Made by a program: the position numbers and the translations under genes. A stretch of 64,000 bases of DNA from Ardenticatenaceae bacterium (GTDB taxonomy: Bacteria; Chloroflexota; Anaerolineae; Promineifilales; Promineifilaceae), in contig JACKBU010000004.1 of the NCBI GenBank assembly GCA_020634395.1, positions 124,001 through 188,000 of the forward strand. The letters are read 5' to 3'. Positions within the stretch are counted from its first letter, which is position 1. The number at the start of each line of letters is the position of its first letter. Positions 9,501 through 16,304 of the stretch are shown here, one piece after another. The notes under the pieces are model-generated. The model had not been told where the DNA came from. It did no database searches and saw only the letters and a program-made list of their open reading frames with translations.

Positions 9501-9721
9501 GCCAGGGCCTCGTCGTCGTACTGCTCCAGGGCGACGTTGAGGCCCTGGCGGGGGCCGGCGTGGGAGATGGGGCCGGGCAGCCCGGCGGGGATGCCGCGCA
9601 GCAGGTATGCCTGCCGGGCGCGCAGCCCCCCGAGGGCGAGCAGGGCCAGGGCGGCGAGGAGGAGCAGGCCGAGGGAGAGCCAACGGGCGCGTTTTTCGGT
9701 GATCACAGGCCATGAAGACAT
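6545..9721 (-). CDS. Glycoside-hydrolase-like domain fused to O-antigen ligase (Wzy_C) membrane protein
   Basis: A 1058-residue two-part protein. After one N-terminal membrane helix (about residues 13-30) comes a GH-A-clan TIM-barrel-like domain to about residue 340, with YIIWDEPNLTSHWG holding the likely acid/base Glu. A sandwich-like region follows to about 510. The second half has about 12 membrane helices and the O-antigen ligase signature (GVGLDNFLYAHRGRYILD, NLNHPHNIVLDFATRLG). The ligase half is expected to join or polymerise surface glycans on the outer face of the membrane; the hydrolase half may trim the same glycan. Three low-complexity repeats are translated inside it (6716-6775, 7667-7691, 8600-8675), all in loops. 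The 3' end runs into a repeat hairpin. Confidence 0.82.
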   Translation of the reverse strand: MSSWPVITEKRARWLSLGLLLLAALALLALGGLRARQAYLLRGIPAGLPGPISHAGPRQGLNVALEQYDDEALAANLEQIAALGITNIKQTFTFSEDFDWDAADRLITAVSAHPALTLTPLLDGDPANHFAPPPDPAAFAAWAGEFAAHYGDQIQHYIIWDEPNLTSHWGNQPVNAAEYAALLTAASAAIRASDGTAVIVAAPLAPTVETGPQNLADPLYLQQLYEEGAANAFDVAAGKPYGFDSPPDDRRVDNSVLNFSRFILLREVMERNGDGDKALWAGNWGWNSLPADWTGDPSVWGQTTAQQQADWTTAALRRAQTEWPWAGVLFLENWEPAAPADDARWGFSVKERLGTGDWRLEADQSPVPSLQSAPIALPGFHFATPDDPAQVYEGGWRFSPEFGADISQTVEGEPPDRVTFTFWGTDAGLRVRRANFRARLYVTIDGRPANALPRDENGAALVLTAPDPAEDYIALEPVATGLEPGVHVMEVVASRGWDQWALNGFSVGYFPPQADFTTAYWLLGITAVLSLIASFYFARRARWGGWLREKSAWYGRFSSGVQIGLAAALTALVTLMGWLTWGQEAATLYRRLGDGPQLGLTAVVAALFYVAPSFYVYVIALAALFVLIALRPAWGVVLIAFTIPFYVPPWPKPMFQFFFSPVEILTAVTFAAFLLRKTLDFGFRISESPPHRIPSADYAVLAFALIATASLLFTERLDVATNEWRMVIIEPILFYVLLRGVKLSQKEMWAVLDAFVLSGLAVALFGLWQFAFDRASLITAEGGLLRIRSIYGSPNNLALYLGRILPLALAMLLLGRENGARRWWYGAFLVPMGLAALLSFSKGALLLGLPAAFLYVFWRWQQVNGRRTWLWVLLFGGVGTAVFLAALQIPQLAGRLDLNSQTGFFRLNLWRASLHMIADHPWFGVGLDNFLYAHRGRYILDAAWQEPNLNHPHNIVLDFATRLGLLGLLAGVWVIGEAGWRLVKSYKLLAGSYKPEVTGDGHRVTAVWLPVAVGLGGGLISMVLHGMVDHSFFLTDLAYAFYLMLGTAVWLEARETRH
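6716..6775. repeat. In-frame wordy repeat (AGCTATAAG / GGTGACGGGTG)
   Basis: Inside the ligase gene this tract encodes SYKLLAGSYKPEVTGDGHRV in a loop between the last membrane helices. Its DNA words also occur between genes at 48176-48235 and 51384-51420. Confidence 0.65.
7667..7691. repeat. In-frame AATCCGAAATCCGAAAT repeat
   Basis: Three tandem AATCCGA words encode DFGFRISES in a loop of the O-antigen ligase half. A near-identical peptide, DFGIRVSES, appears in the unrelated GT39-like protein at 16934-16960. Confidence 0.7.
8600..8675. repeat. In-frame inverted repeat of the GGAGACTGG family
   Basis: A foldback of GACTGGAGACTGGGGACTGG with CCAATCTCCAGTCCCCAGTC, translated on the minus strand as LGTGDWRLEADQSPVPSLQS, joining two domains of the GH-ligase protein. 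The same words form gene-end hairpins elsewhere. Confidence 0.75.
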
Positions 9722-9764
9722 GGCTGGTATTCTAGGGGAATTGGGGGAAATGGGAAACTATCCA

Positions 9765-9797
9765 AACTTCCCGGAACCTCGAAGGTTCCGGGAAGTT
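9765..9797. terminator. 15-bp inverted repeat between minus-strand genes
   Basis: AACTTCCCGGAACCT, a 3-base loop, then AGGTTCCGGGAAGTT. It lies between the end of the lipoprotein gene and the start of the ligase gene. There is no T-run, so it could be a weak terminator or an mRNA-stabilising hairpin. It resembles the palindromes at 28610 and 28931. Confidence 0.5.
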
Positions 9798-9838
9798 GAG
9801 ATTTGAGATTACCTCATCATATTGCTCTGGCAGGTGAA

Positions 9839-12295
9839 TCAGGGTTTCAATTCCAGTTTGGCCTGCGCCAGCAGGGCATAGGGGGTTTCGGGGAAGGTTT
9901 GCCAGAGCGTCCAGTAGGCGTCTACGGCGTTGGTTTCGTCCCCGCTGAGTTCGTAGGCGAGGCCGAGCAGGTAGAGGGGGCGGGGGATGGCCCAGGTCAG
10001 TTCGTCTTGGGCGCGGAGTTCGGCGAGAACGGCCGTTAACATCGGAATCGCCGCCTCAAACTTCCCTTCTTGCAAGAGCAGGGCTTCGGCTTGGGCGATA
10101 GCTTCGTCCAGGGGGATGCCGAGGCTGTTATCGGCTCGTTTTTCGAGGAGTTCAAAGTCCTGCGTGTCTGGGTTCCATTGATAGACGATTTCACTGTAAG
10201 CCTTAAGCCATATCCCAGGCTCCACGCGCACAATAAATTTTGTGTTAGTTGAATCGTTCAAGATCTGATAATCAAGAAAATCGGGCCAGTAAGCGTAAGA
10301 CAACCATTCGCGAAGGAAAGGTTCGCCATTTTTTGTTTCAATCGCGACGATCCTGGGTCTGTACGAGAAGAACAAAACGTGAACCGGCGGCTCATAGTTA
10401 GAAAGAAGGATGGTGTCTAGGGGAAAGGGATCTGGTGGGTTGTTTCCCGTCTCATCAATGGACAGAGGAATCAGACCTTCGTCAGTTGAAATGAGAGCAA
10501 TAAGTTTGTGCAACGTGAACGGGCTCGTTTCCGGTTGAACCACCTCAATTGAGCCTAACCAATCTGTATCGCCATCCTGGTCTAAGTCGAGGGGCATCAA
10601 AACAGAGGGTTTAACACCCGATTGTAGGAACAGGTCCGGAACGGCCGTTTGCTTCCAGGCATCACTTTCATTCCATGCATCTACAACCTGTTCAAAGGCC
10701 GTTTCTGGATCGCATAACGTCAAATTATATTGGCCCAATCCCCAAGATTTTAACCGTACCTCGGCGTCCCTCATGGAGCCATCAGGTTCATAACCGTTTA
10801 AGGCATTCTTGAGAACGAGCAGGCTGTTTGTACAAGCCATATATAAGTCCAATGGTGTCGAGTATGAATCGAGGAATGCTTGAGCGGCTAACGAAATCGT
10901 GGGCGTAATAGGGTCTGTTGGCTTAGTGGCAACCTGACGTAACATGTTGATAGCAGTTTCTGGTTCGCCCAGTGAAAAGTTGAGCATGGCCTGACGAAAG
11001 TGCAGTGCGTCCAAATAATTGGGGCCGACGACCTCGCGCCATTCATCAGTCCAGTTAGCCTCTACTTCTTCTAACAAACGCAGTTCCGAAAGAGGGTCAT
11101 AAAAGTCTTTGTAGTAATTCGCCGAATAGGCGTCGGGGTTATCAGGTAACGGGCTGCTGCTAGTTTTAAGTTCGAAAGCTGTCCCGTTCCATGCATATTT
11201 TTCATGAACTGCAGCCGCGCCCATGCCGATAAGTGTATCTTCTGCCTCAACCGTAAAGTATCCTCTCTCATCAGTGGAGCCCATACTCCAGCCAGATCGG
11301 CACGGCAAGGCTGATCCTAAATTCTTAAACTCCCCTCCCTGCCCGTGCAGAATGCTAAGCATGTGACAGGCGACTCCGCCTGAACTGATGTCCCAATCGA
11401 TCAGTAATTCGGGTTGGTTATCATTTGTGAGGTCACGGAGCCAAATTTGCGAGAATCCTCCGAATCCTTGCGACCAGTTAGAGGTAATCGGAGTGATATG
11501 AGGTGGATTTTCGCGGGATACGGCTATGAGAGCACCGTCGCTTTGGGGCGAGTTTGGGTAGCGCAGGGTGGTTATCAGGCGCAGATCATTTGTTTCTCCG
11601 CCGCCGAATAAATTGGTTGCTTCTAATGGATAAGGTTTGTAATCACCTGTTTGGATGGCAAACCGGTGTGGCCGCAGGCTGTCGTTGAGGTTGTCGAGGG
11701 TGTAACGGCCGTCTGCGAACCCGGCTTCCAATAATTCCACGACAAGGGCCGTGGCTTCCGGTTTGCCCTGTATGGCCTGAGAATACGCTAATTGCCATTC
11801 CAGCCATTCACGGCTGACTGTCTCAGGAAAGCGTAGCAAAGCCTCATAAATTGCCATTTCCACAATGCTTTGCGCGTCCGCATAGACTTCGTTTTGATTT
11901 GCCAAAGTGTCTATGACCGGCTGTACGTTTTCAGCATAGCTTCCGGCCAACTGGATGAACTCCATCGCCTTTGCTTCGTCCCAATCTTGCAGTTGATAGC
12001 CGTCCGACGAGGCGGCCGGTGTTGTTATAGGCAAAACGGTTGGCGTAGGTTGTAAAATCCAGGCGGGACTTTCCGGGGTGGGGATTAACGTGGGTTGGGG
12101 TGTTGCTGTTGGCGGCAGTGTGGCAGAGGGGGAGGGCACGGCCGTTTGCGTCACAGTCGGCGTGGCTGGCGGTTGAGGGGAGTTGGTTGCGCTGGGCTGT
12201 GGGGTGGGGGTGGTGGGAACGGCCGTTTCCCCTTCCCCTAGCCGCGCACACCCCATCACCAGCAGAACAAGAATAAGGCAATAAACTTTTCGCAT
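9839..12295 (-). CDS. Large secreted lipoprotein with Pro/Thr linker and C-terminal TPR-like repeats
   Basis: An 818-residue lipoprotein using ATG 12295 (MRKVYCLILVLLVMGC). The open frame reaches 12325, but those ten residues would precede the signal peptide. After the lipobox Cys comes a linker of Pro/Thr/Ser words (TPTPQPSATNSPQPPATPTV). The middle has Asp-rich stretches such as DLTNDNQPELLIDWD and DLDQDGDTDWLGS, resembling FG-GAP/VCBS calcium-binding repeats. Residues near 430-480 and 750-815 (LYLLGLAYELSGDETNAVDA) look like TPR. It probably sits on the outer face of the membrane. No enzyme family is recognised. ACGGCCGT is sparser here than in neighbouring genes. Confidence 0.68.
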   Translation of the reverse strand: MRKVYCLILVLLVMGCARLGEGETAVPTTPTPQPSATNSPQPPATPTVTQTAVPSPSATLPPTATPQPTLIPTPESPAWILQPTPTVLPITTPAASSDGYQLQDWDEAKAMEFIQLAGSYAENVQPVIDTLANQNEVYADAQSIVEMAIYEALLRFPETVSREWLEWQLAYSQAIQGKPEATALVVELLEAGFADGRYTLDNLNDSLRPHRFAIQTGDYKPYPLEATNLFGGGETNDLRLITTLRYPNSPQSDGALIAVSRENPPHITPITSNWSQGFGGFSQIWLRDLTNDNQPELLIDWDISSGGVACHMLSILHGQGGEFKNLGSALPCRSGWSMGSTDERGYFTVEAEDTLIGMGAAAVHEKYAWNGTAFELKTSSSPLPDNPDAYSANYYKDFYDPLSELRLLEEVEANWTDEWREVVGPNYLDALHFRQAMLNFSLGEPETAINMLRQVATKPTDPITPTISLAAQAFLDSYSTPLDLYMACTNSLLVLKNALNGYEPDGSMRDAEVRLKSWGLGQYNLTLCDPETAFEQVVDAWNESDAWKQTAVPDLFLQSGVKPSVLMPLDLDQDGDTDWLGSIEVVQPETSPFTLHKLIALISTDEGLIPLSIDETGNNPPDPFPLDTILLSNYEPPVHVLFFSYRPRIVAIETKNGEPFLREWLSYAYWPDFLDYQILNDSTNTKFIVRVEPGIWLKAYSEIVYQWNPDTQDFELLEKRADNSLGIPLDEAIAQAEALLLQEGKFEAAIPMLTAVLAELRAQDELTWAIPRPLYLLGLAYELSGDETNAVDAYWTLWQTFPETPYALLAQAKLELKP

Positions 12296-12328
12296 GGACG
12301 GCTTCCCCAAGCTGTGACGTCTCAAGAA

Positions 12329-12754
12329 CTATTTGCGCACCCCACCAAGTTCTTCCAAAAAGTCGTGGGGCGATAGAATGGAAATATCCCGGAACGGATG
12401 GAGAACCAGCAAATCCTTATCCCCTGTGAGGATGATACTTGCCTGCCCGCAGACGGCCAATTCTAGAACCATGTTGTCTTTTGGGTCCCGGCAAATTGTG
12501 ATGGATTGGGTAACGGCCGTTGGTACGGCCAAGCTAATAAAACTGGTCAGAAAACGCAGCCGCTTTTCAGCAGAGAGATACCGATCAAACTTGTGCCGAA
12601 GTAGGACTTCACTCAGTTCAGCCTGCAGGGCTTCTGAAACGAGAATGCTGCCTTGCAAGAGGGCAACTTCAAACGCTTGCCGCGCCGGTGATTTTTCGAG
12701 CAGCGCCGCGCTGACGATAAGGTTGGTGTCCAGAACAAAACGCGGTTTACTCAT
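12329..12754 (-). CDS. PIN-domain toxin (VapC-like ribonuclease)
   Basis: A 141-residue PIN protein of the putative toxin family seen in COG1569. Acidic metal-binding residues are visible in FVLDTNLIVSA (Asp9), in ELSEVLLRHKF and in CRDPKDNMVLELA, with TGDKDLL near the end. Such proteins cleave RNA with Mg2+ and are held inactive by the partner antitoxin. The gene overlaps the upstream antitoxin by eight bases, the usual arrangement for translational coupling. The RNA target cannot be predicted. Confidence 0.85.
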   Translation of the reverse strand: MSKPRFVLDTNLIVSAALLEKSPARQAFEVALLQGSILVSEALQAELSEVLLRHKFDRYLSAEKRLRFLTSFISLAVPTAVTQSITICRDPKDNMVLELAVCGQASIILTGDKDLLVLHPFRDISILSPHDFLEELGGVRK

Positions 12755-12977
12755 CCTGCAAGAGAGAATCCAAAATTTCCGGCGTCAAGCCGTGCGCCGC
12801 AGCTTCCTGGCTCATGTCGTCCATCAGCGAGAGAAGCGACTGCGGCGTGCTTTCAGCAAACTCTTGCAACATAAAACCAATGAGCTGTTGCAGCCTCTCT
12901 CGTTGTTCCTGCGATGAGGATTCATAGGCCCGCGCTGTTTTGTTGTCAAGTTGGATGCGAATGGTTGCTACACCCAT
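12747..12977 (-). CDS. Antitoxin of the PIN toxin
   Basis: A 76-residue protein read from ATG 12977, which has GGAGGTAAG directly before it. The frame is open from TTG 12998, but that codon precedes the ribosome site. The N-terminus (VATIRIQLDNKTARAYES) looks like a short beta strand plus helix as in ribbon-helix-helix DNA-binding proteins. The C-terminal half is acidic and helical (LLSLMDDMSQEAAA) and would wrap the toxin. An inverted repeat at 13010-13043 is the likely operator. Confidence 0.75.
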   Translation of the reverse strand: MGVATIRIQLDNKTARAYESSSQEQRERLQQLIGFMLQEFAESTPQSLLSLMDDMSQEAAAHGLTPEILDSLLQDE

Positions 12978-13009
12978 CTTACCTCCAAAGAAGGACAAAT
13001 TTCGCTATT

Positions 13010-13061
13010 AGATTGGACAAATCTCAGAAGAATTGTCCAATCTTCCGTAGGCTAGATTATA
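13010..13061 (-). promoter_or_regulatory. Candidate promoter and operator of the toxin-antitoxin operon
   Basis: Two perfect 11-base arms, AGATTGGACAA (13010-13020) and TTGTCCAATCT (13033-13043), are 12 bases apart, so their centres are 23 bases or about two helical turns apart. On the minus strand a TATAAT (13061-13056) lies just upstream, although its -35 is poor. The layout suits repression of transcription start by the antitoxin. There is no T-run to make it a terminator of the upstream gene. Confidence 0.6.
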
Positions 13062-13067
13062 CCACAG

Positions 13068-14822
13068 CTACGGCCCGCGACCGGGCACGTCCGGCGGCAG
13101 GGCGGTGGGTTCGGCGGGGAGGGTGGGGGCAACGGCCGTGCCATACGGCGCCCAGGTCGGATGGGTGTTCACGGCGTCGCCTTCCGTCAGGCGGCGGGCT
13201 GCGCCATCGGTCAGGGTGTAGAGGTAGAGGTCATTGTTGAAGATGAAGGCGATGGCCTCGCCGGTTGGCCCCCAGGCCATGAAGGCCTGTTGGCGCGGGA
13301 AGTAGCTGTTTTCGTTGGCCGGGGGATAAATCTGGCGGGCGTTGCTGCCGTCGCGGTCCATCAGCCAGAGCGTGTAGCTGCTGCGCTGGCTGTCCAGCGG
13401 ATCGGTGGTGCGCAGGAAGGCCAGCGGCGCGGCGGCGTCCGGGCTGCCCGCCCAGTGCAAATGCGCCCACATGCCCGCGTCGGGCACAAAGCGCCCGGCG
13501 ATGCCGCTGGTGGTGTCGACCACCCAGTTGGCAAAGGTGGGGTCTTCGGGATCGGAGCTGTCGTGGCCGGTGTAGGCCAGGAAACGGCCGTCCGGCGACC
13601 AGGCCAGCGTGGGCACCCACACCCAGTCACCCGGCGGGTCAAACTCGGTGAAGGTTTGCAGCTGCACCCGCTGCGGCACGTCGCGCGGCGGGTCCAGATT
13701 GATCAGGCCCACCTCGTTGGCGTAGCTGTAGGCGATTTGCGTCCCGGTGGGCGACCAGGCAAAGTTGCCCCCCCACCAGGAATAGAGCGCGGCGTACGCT
13801 TCCACGATCTGCTCCGGCTCCAATTCATCTTCCGGGTCGGGCGGGATTGGCGCCCGCCAGAGGTCGTTGTTGGCTTCCCAGCCGGGCGGCGTGGTGATGG
13901 AAACGGCCGTGGTGTAGGCAATCTCGCCCACTTCTGCCTCACTGGCGGGGTTCCAGTCCGCCCACAGCACGTTTTCCACGCCCAGGGCGCGCGGCTCGGC
14001 GCTGCGCTGCGTTTCGATGACGTAGAGGGCGTTGTTGAAAACGGCCGGATCGCCATCGACGCGGCTGTAGAGCAGATAATCGCCGCTGGGGGAGAGGCTG
14101 AAGACACGGCCGTCTAGCTGCCCGCCAACCGCCAACTGCTCCGGGAAGGCCGATTCGCCGCGCAGGAGAACGGCCGTGCCGTCGCTGATGTAGGCCAGCA
14201 CGCCGGGAAAGCTGACGTTGCCGCCCGCCGCGCCAATGCCCACCATCACAATCTCGTCCTGCGGCTCCTCGATGACCACTGTTTGCGTGGGCCAGCGCTC
14301 GGCCTCCAGCCCATCGCGGTAAACGATGCGGATAGTGGTTTCTTGCAGGCCGTCCTTGCCCGCCTGCACGATGAGGGGCGGGTCTTCGGCGGCCATGGAT
14401 TCGTTGCGCACCGTTTTGCGGGCGAAGGGGATGGCCTGGGTGGTGGTTTCGATGCTTTCCGTCACGCGCACGACGGTGATGGTTTCGCCGCCGCTCAGGG
14501 GGGTGTAGACCGGCGGGGTCACTTCGTCGCTTTCGCCGAGTTCTATGCCGGCCTCGACCAGCAGTTCGCGCACGTTGGCGGCCTGCGTGGTGAGATGGAA
14601 GCTTTCGCCATCGGCGATGAGGGTGACTGGCAGGGGTTCGGTAACGGCCGTTTGTGGCGCTTCTACCGCGCAGCCAGCCAGCAAAAGGAGCAGCAGGAAA
14701 ATGAGGAGGGGAATGGCGCTGCGTGATGCGTGATGCGTGATGCGTGAAGGGAGAACGGAACACGCATCACGCATCACGAAGTACGAAACACGATATCCCA
14801 CGGCTCTCAAGCGTTCTGCCAC
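13068..14822 (-). CDS. Lipoprotein with DUF348/G5-like region and WD40-like (PD40) propeller
   Basis: Up to 584 residues. The signal peptide is IPLLIFLLLLLLAGC, so the protein is probably a membrane-anchored lipoprotein facing outwards. Next come a DUF348-like ubiquitin-fold segment (LIADGESFHLTTQAANVREL) and a G5-like stretch (ESIETTTQAIPFARKTVRNE) as in YabE/Rpf wall proteins. The rest is a TolB-like propeller (SPSGDYLLYSR, WSPTGTQIAYSY, WSPDGRFLAYTG). No catalytic domain is seen; binding of wall glycans is a guess. The first 35 residues contain a GCGTGATGCGTGATG repeat read as RITHHASRS, so the real start may be the ATG at 14774. From 14822 it would overlap the DUF2267-like gene by 16 bases. 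Confidence 0.78.
   Translation of the reverse strand: MAERLRAVGYRVSYFVMRDACSVLPSRITHHASRSAIPLLIFLLLLLLAGCAVEAPQTAVTEPLPVTLIADGESFHLTTQAANVRELLVEAGIELGESDEVTPPVYTPLSGGETITVVRVTESIETTTQAIPFARKTVRNESMAAEDPPLIVQAGKDGLQETTIRIVYRDGLEAERWPTQTVVIEEPQDEIVMVGIGAAGGNVSFPGVLAYISDGTAVLLRGESAFPEQLAVGGQLDGRVFSLSPSGDYLLYSRVDGDPAVFNNALYVIETQRSAEPRALGVENVLWADWNPASEAEVGEIAYTTAVSITTPPGWEANNDLWRAPIPPDPEDELEPEQIVEAYAALYSWWGGNFAWSPTGTQIAYSYANEVGLINLDPPRDVPQRVQLQTFTEFDPPGDWVWVPTLAWSPDGRFLAYTGHDSSDPEDPTFANWVVDTTSGIAGRFVPDAGMWAHLHWAGSPDAAAPLAFLRTTDPLDSQRSSYTLWLMDRDGSNARQIYPPANENSYFPRQQAFMAWGPTGEAIAFIFNNDLYLYTLTDGAARRLTEGDAVNTHPTWAPYGTAVAPTLPAEPTALPPDVPGRGP
14726..14793. repeat. GCGTGATGCGTGATG inverted repeat
   Basis: GATGCGTGATGCGTGATGCG and the inverse CGCATCACGCATCACG face each other and are translated before the signal peptide of the lipoprotein. 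The same words form a gene-end hairpin at 27456-27525. Confidence 0.7.
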
Positions 14823-15220
14823 ATCTCGCTGAGTTCGGGGGAAAGGGTGTCGGCAACGGCGCGATTCACATCGTCGGGGATGAGGGATTTCAGGCTGTGG
14901 AAGGTGGCGGCCACCGGGTGGCGGGCGAACTGGGCGTCGGTGTTGCCGGCGCGGCGGGCCACCATTTTCTGGAATTCCTGCCGGGTAAGGGTTTTATCAC
15001 GGAAGTGGAGCAGCCAGAACGGCCGTTTGAGCTGCTTGCTCAGTTCTTCCGGCAGCGCTTTGGCGAGTTTTTTCTTGGTACGGCCGTCCAGATTCAGGGC
15101 CAGGGTGCGCAACGTAGCCTGGCTCCAGCGCCGGGCATGATTGGGGGTGCGCAGCTTGCCGATTTGCTGCACGGCCGTGTAGTATGAAGTTAAATCATTG
15201 CTGGTCATTGTCTGTGTCAT
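14807..15220 (-). CDS. DUF2267-like protein
   Basis: A 137-residue soluble protein. ARRWSQATLRTLALNLDGRT and KKLAKALPEELSKQL resemble the helical DUF2267 repeat, in which one helix pair ends in a LPEEL-type motif. Function is unknown. A second helical part (TRQEFQKMVARRAGNTDAQF, PVAATFHSLKSLIPDDV) may be a further degenerate copy. ATG 15220 is preceded by GGAGGC. It lies just upstream of the lipoprotein gene on the same strand. The assignment is by pattern only. Confidence 0.6.
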   Translation of the reverse strand: MTQTMTSNDLTSYYTAVQQIGKLRTPNHARRWSQATLRTLALNLDGRTKKKLAKALPEELSKQLKRPFWLLHFRDKTLTRQEFQKMVARRAGNTDAQFARHPVAATFHSLKSLIPDDVNRAVADTLSPELSEMWQNA

Positions 15221-15268
15221 AATGCCTCCACGATGACTTTTTTACCCTGGTCAGGGGCGTGCGTCAAG

Positions 15269-15296
15269 TTGACGATTTAGTAAACCTTGTTATACT
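15269..15296 (+). promoter_or_regulatory. Sigma-70-type promoter of the L25 gene
   Basis: TTGACG (15269-15274), a 16-base spacer, then TATACT (15291-15296). A second -10-like TATAAT lies at about 15329 within TTCGAATTATAATCGAA, a small dyad. Confidence 0.65.
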
Positions 15297-15425
15297 TCGA
15301 CGGTTCATTTCCATCCAGATTCGAATTATAATCGAACAGTGGATTTTAAGGTATGTCAGCTCAGGCAGTAATTGGTTGTCCGGCTGGCAGCCAGGATGGC
15401 GATGAAGTTGTAGACTCAAAAAAAT

Positions 15426-15447
15426 CCCCTCGACAATCGAGGAGTTG
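15426..15447 (+). promoter_or_regulatory. Leader hairpin upstream of L25
   Basis: CCCCTCGA, CAA loop, TCGAGGAG. The stem holds a GAGGAG about 20 bases before the start codon, while a second ribosome site, GAGGAAT, stays free. It could modulate translation of the ribosomal protein gene. Confidence 0.35.
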
Positions 15448-15467
15448 ACAAGCTGAGGAATGGAATT

Positions 15468-16133
15468 ATGGCAGAAGAACGTTATACCCTGGAAGCCGAG
15501 CCGCGCGTGATAGTGGGCAAAAAGGTCAAGCAGCTGCGCCGGGATGGTTGGACACCGGCCGTCATTTACAGCAGCAAGCAGGAACCTCTAAACATTCAGT
15601 TGGAAACTCGCCCGCTGTATAGAACCCTGCGCAAGGCAAGTACCACCCATCTGATCGATGTGAATGTGTCTGGCAAAAAACACACAGTCCTGGCGCGTGA
15701 AATTCAGCAGCACGTAACGCGCGGCGATCTGGTTCACGTTGATTTTCTGGAAGTTGATATGAAAGCCAACATCAGCGCCGAGGTTGAACTGGTCGGCATT
15801 GGTGAAGCTCCTCCGGAAACCGACGGTATGGGTGTGGTGACATTGGTCACGCGCAGCGTGACGATTGAGTGTTTGCCCGAAGATCTGATCTCGCAGATCG
15901 AAGTCGATCTGACCAAGATTCAGACGCCCGATGACGTAATCACTGTCGCCGATCTGGTAGCCCCCCAGGGCGTCACCATTTTGGCCGAGCCGGAGACGAT
16001 TGTCGCTTCCTTCACTTACGAACGCGCCGCGCTTGAGGAAGAAGAAGAGGAAGAGGAAGAATTGTATGCTCCGATGGCTGATTCGGTGGAAGTGATTGGC
16101 AAAGGCAAGAAAGAAGAGGAGTTTGAGGAATAA
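15468..16133 (+). CDS. rplY: 50S ribosomal protein L25/TL5 (Ctc family)
   Basis: A 221-residue long-form L25 that binds 5S rRNA. The N-terminal L25 barrel covers residues 1-95 (LEAEPRVIVGKKVKQLRRDG, KASTTHLIDVNVSGKKHTVL, HVDFLEVDM). The C-terminal TL5/Ctc domain covers 98-190 (GVVTLVTRSVTIECLPEDL, DDVITVADLVAPQGVTIL). A Glu-rich tail (EEEEEEEE) is typical of the family. ATG 15468 follows GAGGAAT. It stands alone with its own promoter and terminator, without the pth gene that often follows it. Confidence 0.95.
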   Translation: MAEERYTLEAEPRVIVGKKVKQLRRDGWTPAVIYSSKQEPLNIQLETRPLYRTLRKASTTHLIDVNVSGKKHTVLAREIQQHVTRGDLVHVDFLEVDMKANISAEVELVGIGEAPPETDGMGVVTLVTRSVTIECLPEDLISQIEVDLTKIQTPDDVITVADLVAPQGVTILAEPETIVASFTYERAALEEEEEEEEELYAPMADSVEVIGKGKKEEEFEE

Positions 16134-16163
16134 ATTCCTCGTTCTCCGCCACATGATGAATAG

Positions 16164-16199
16164 AAAGGCTGGAACTGTGATGAGTTCTGGCCTTTTTTG
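16164..16199 (+). terminator. Rho-independent terminator after L25
   Basis: AAGGC-T-GGAACT and AGTTC-T-GGCCTT pair, followed by a run of six T. Confidence 0.85.
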
Positions 16200-16304
16200 T
16201 TTGGGCGGTAAGGAGTGGAGGTGTTTGGGTTTTCAGGTGGAAATACCTGAACACCTTGGCACTTAATTACCGGAATACCTGGCTACCCGCTTGGAGTTTG
16301 GTGG

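Noticed and set aside
12333..12917. 194-codon plus-strand ORF across the toxin-antitoxin genes
   Set aside because: Antisense to two overlapping genes with clear family motifs and ribosome site.
13161..14117. 318-codon plus-strand ORF opposite the DUF348 lipoprotein
   Set aside because: Antisense shadow; the minus frame has signal peptide, G5-like and propeller motifs.
6105..15220. Possible genomic island around the toxin-antitoxin genes
   Set aside because: No integrase, tRNA junction, direct repeats or sharp change in base use. ACGGCCGT is also present there.
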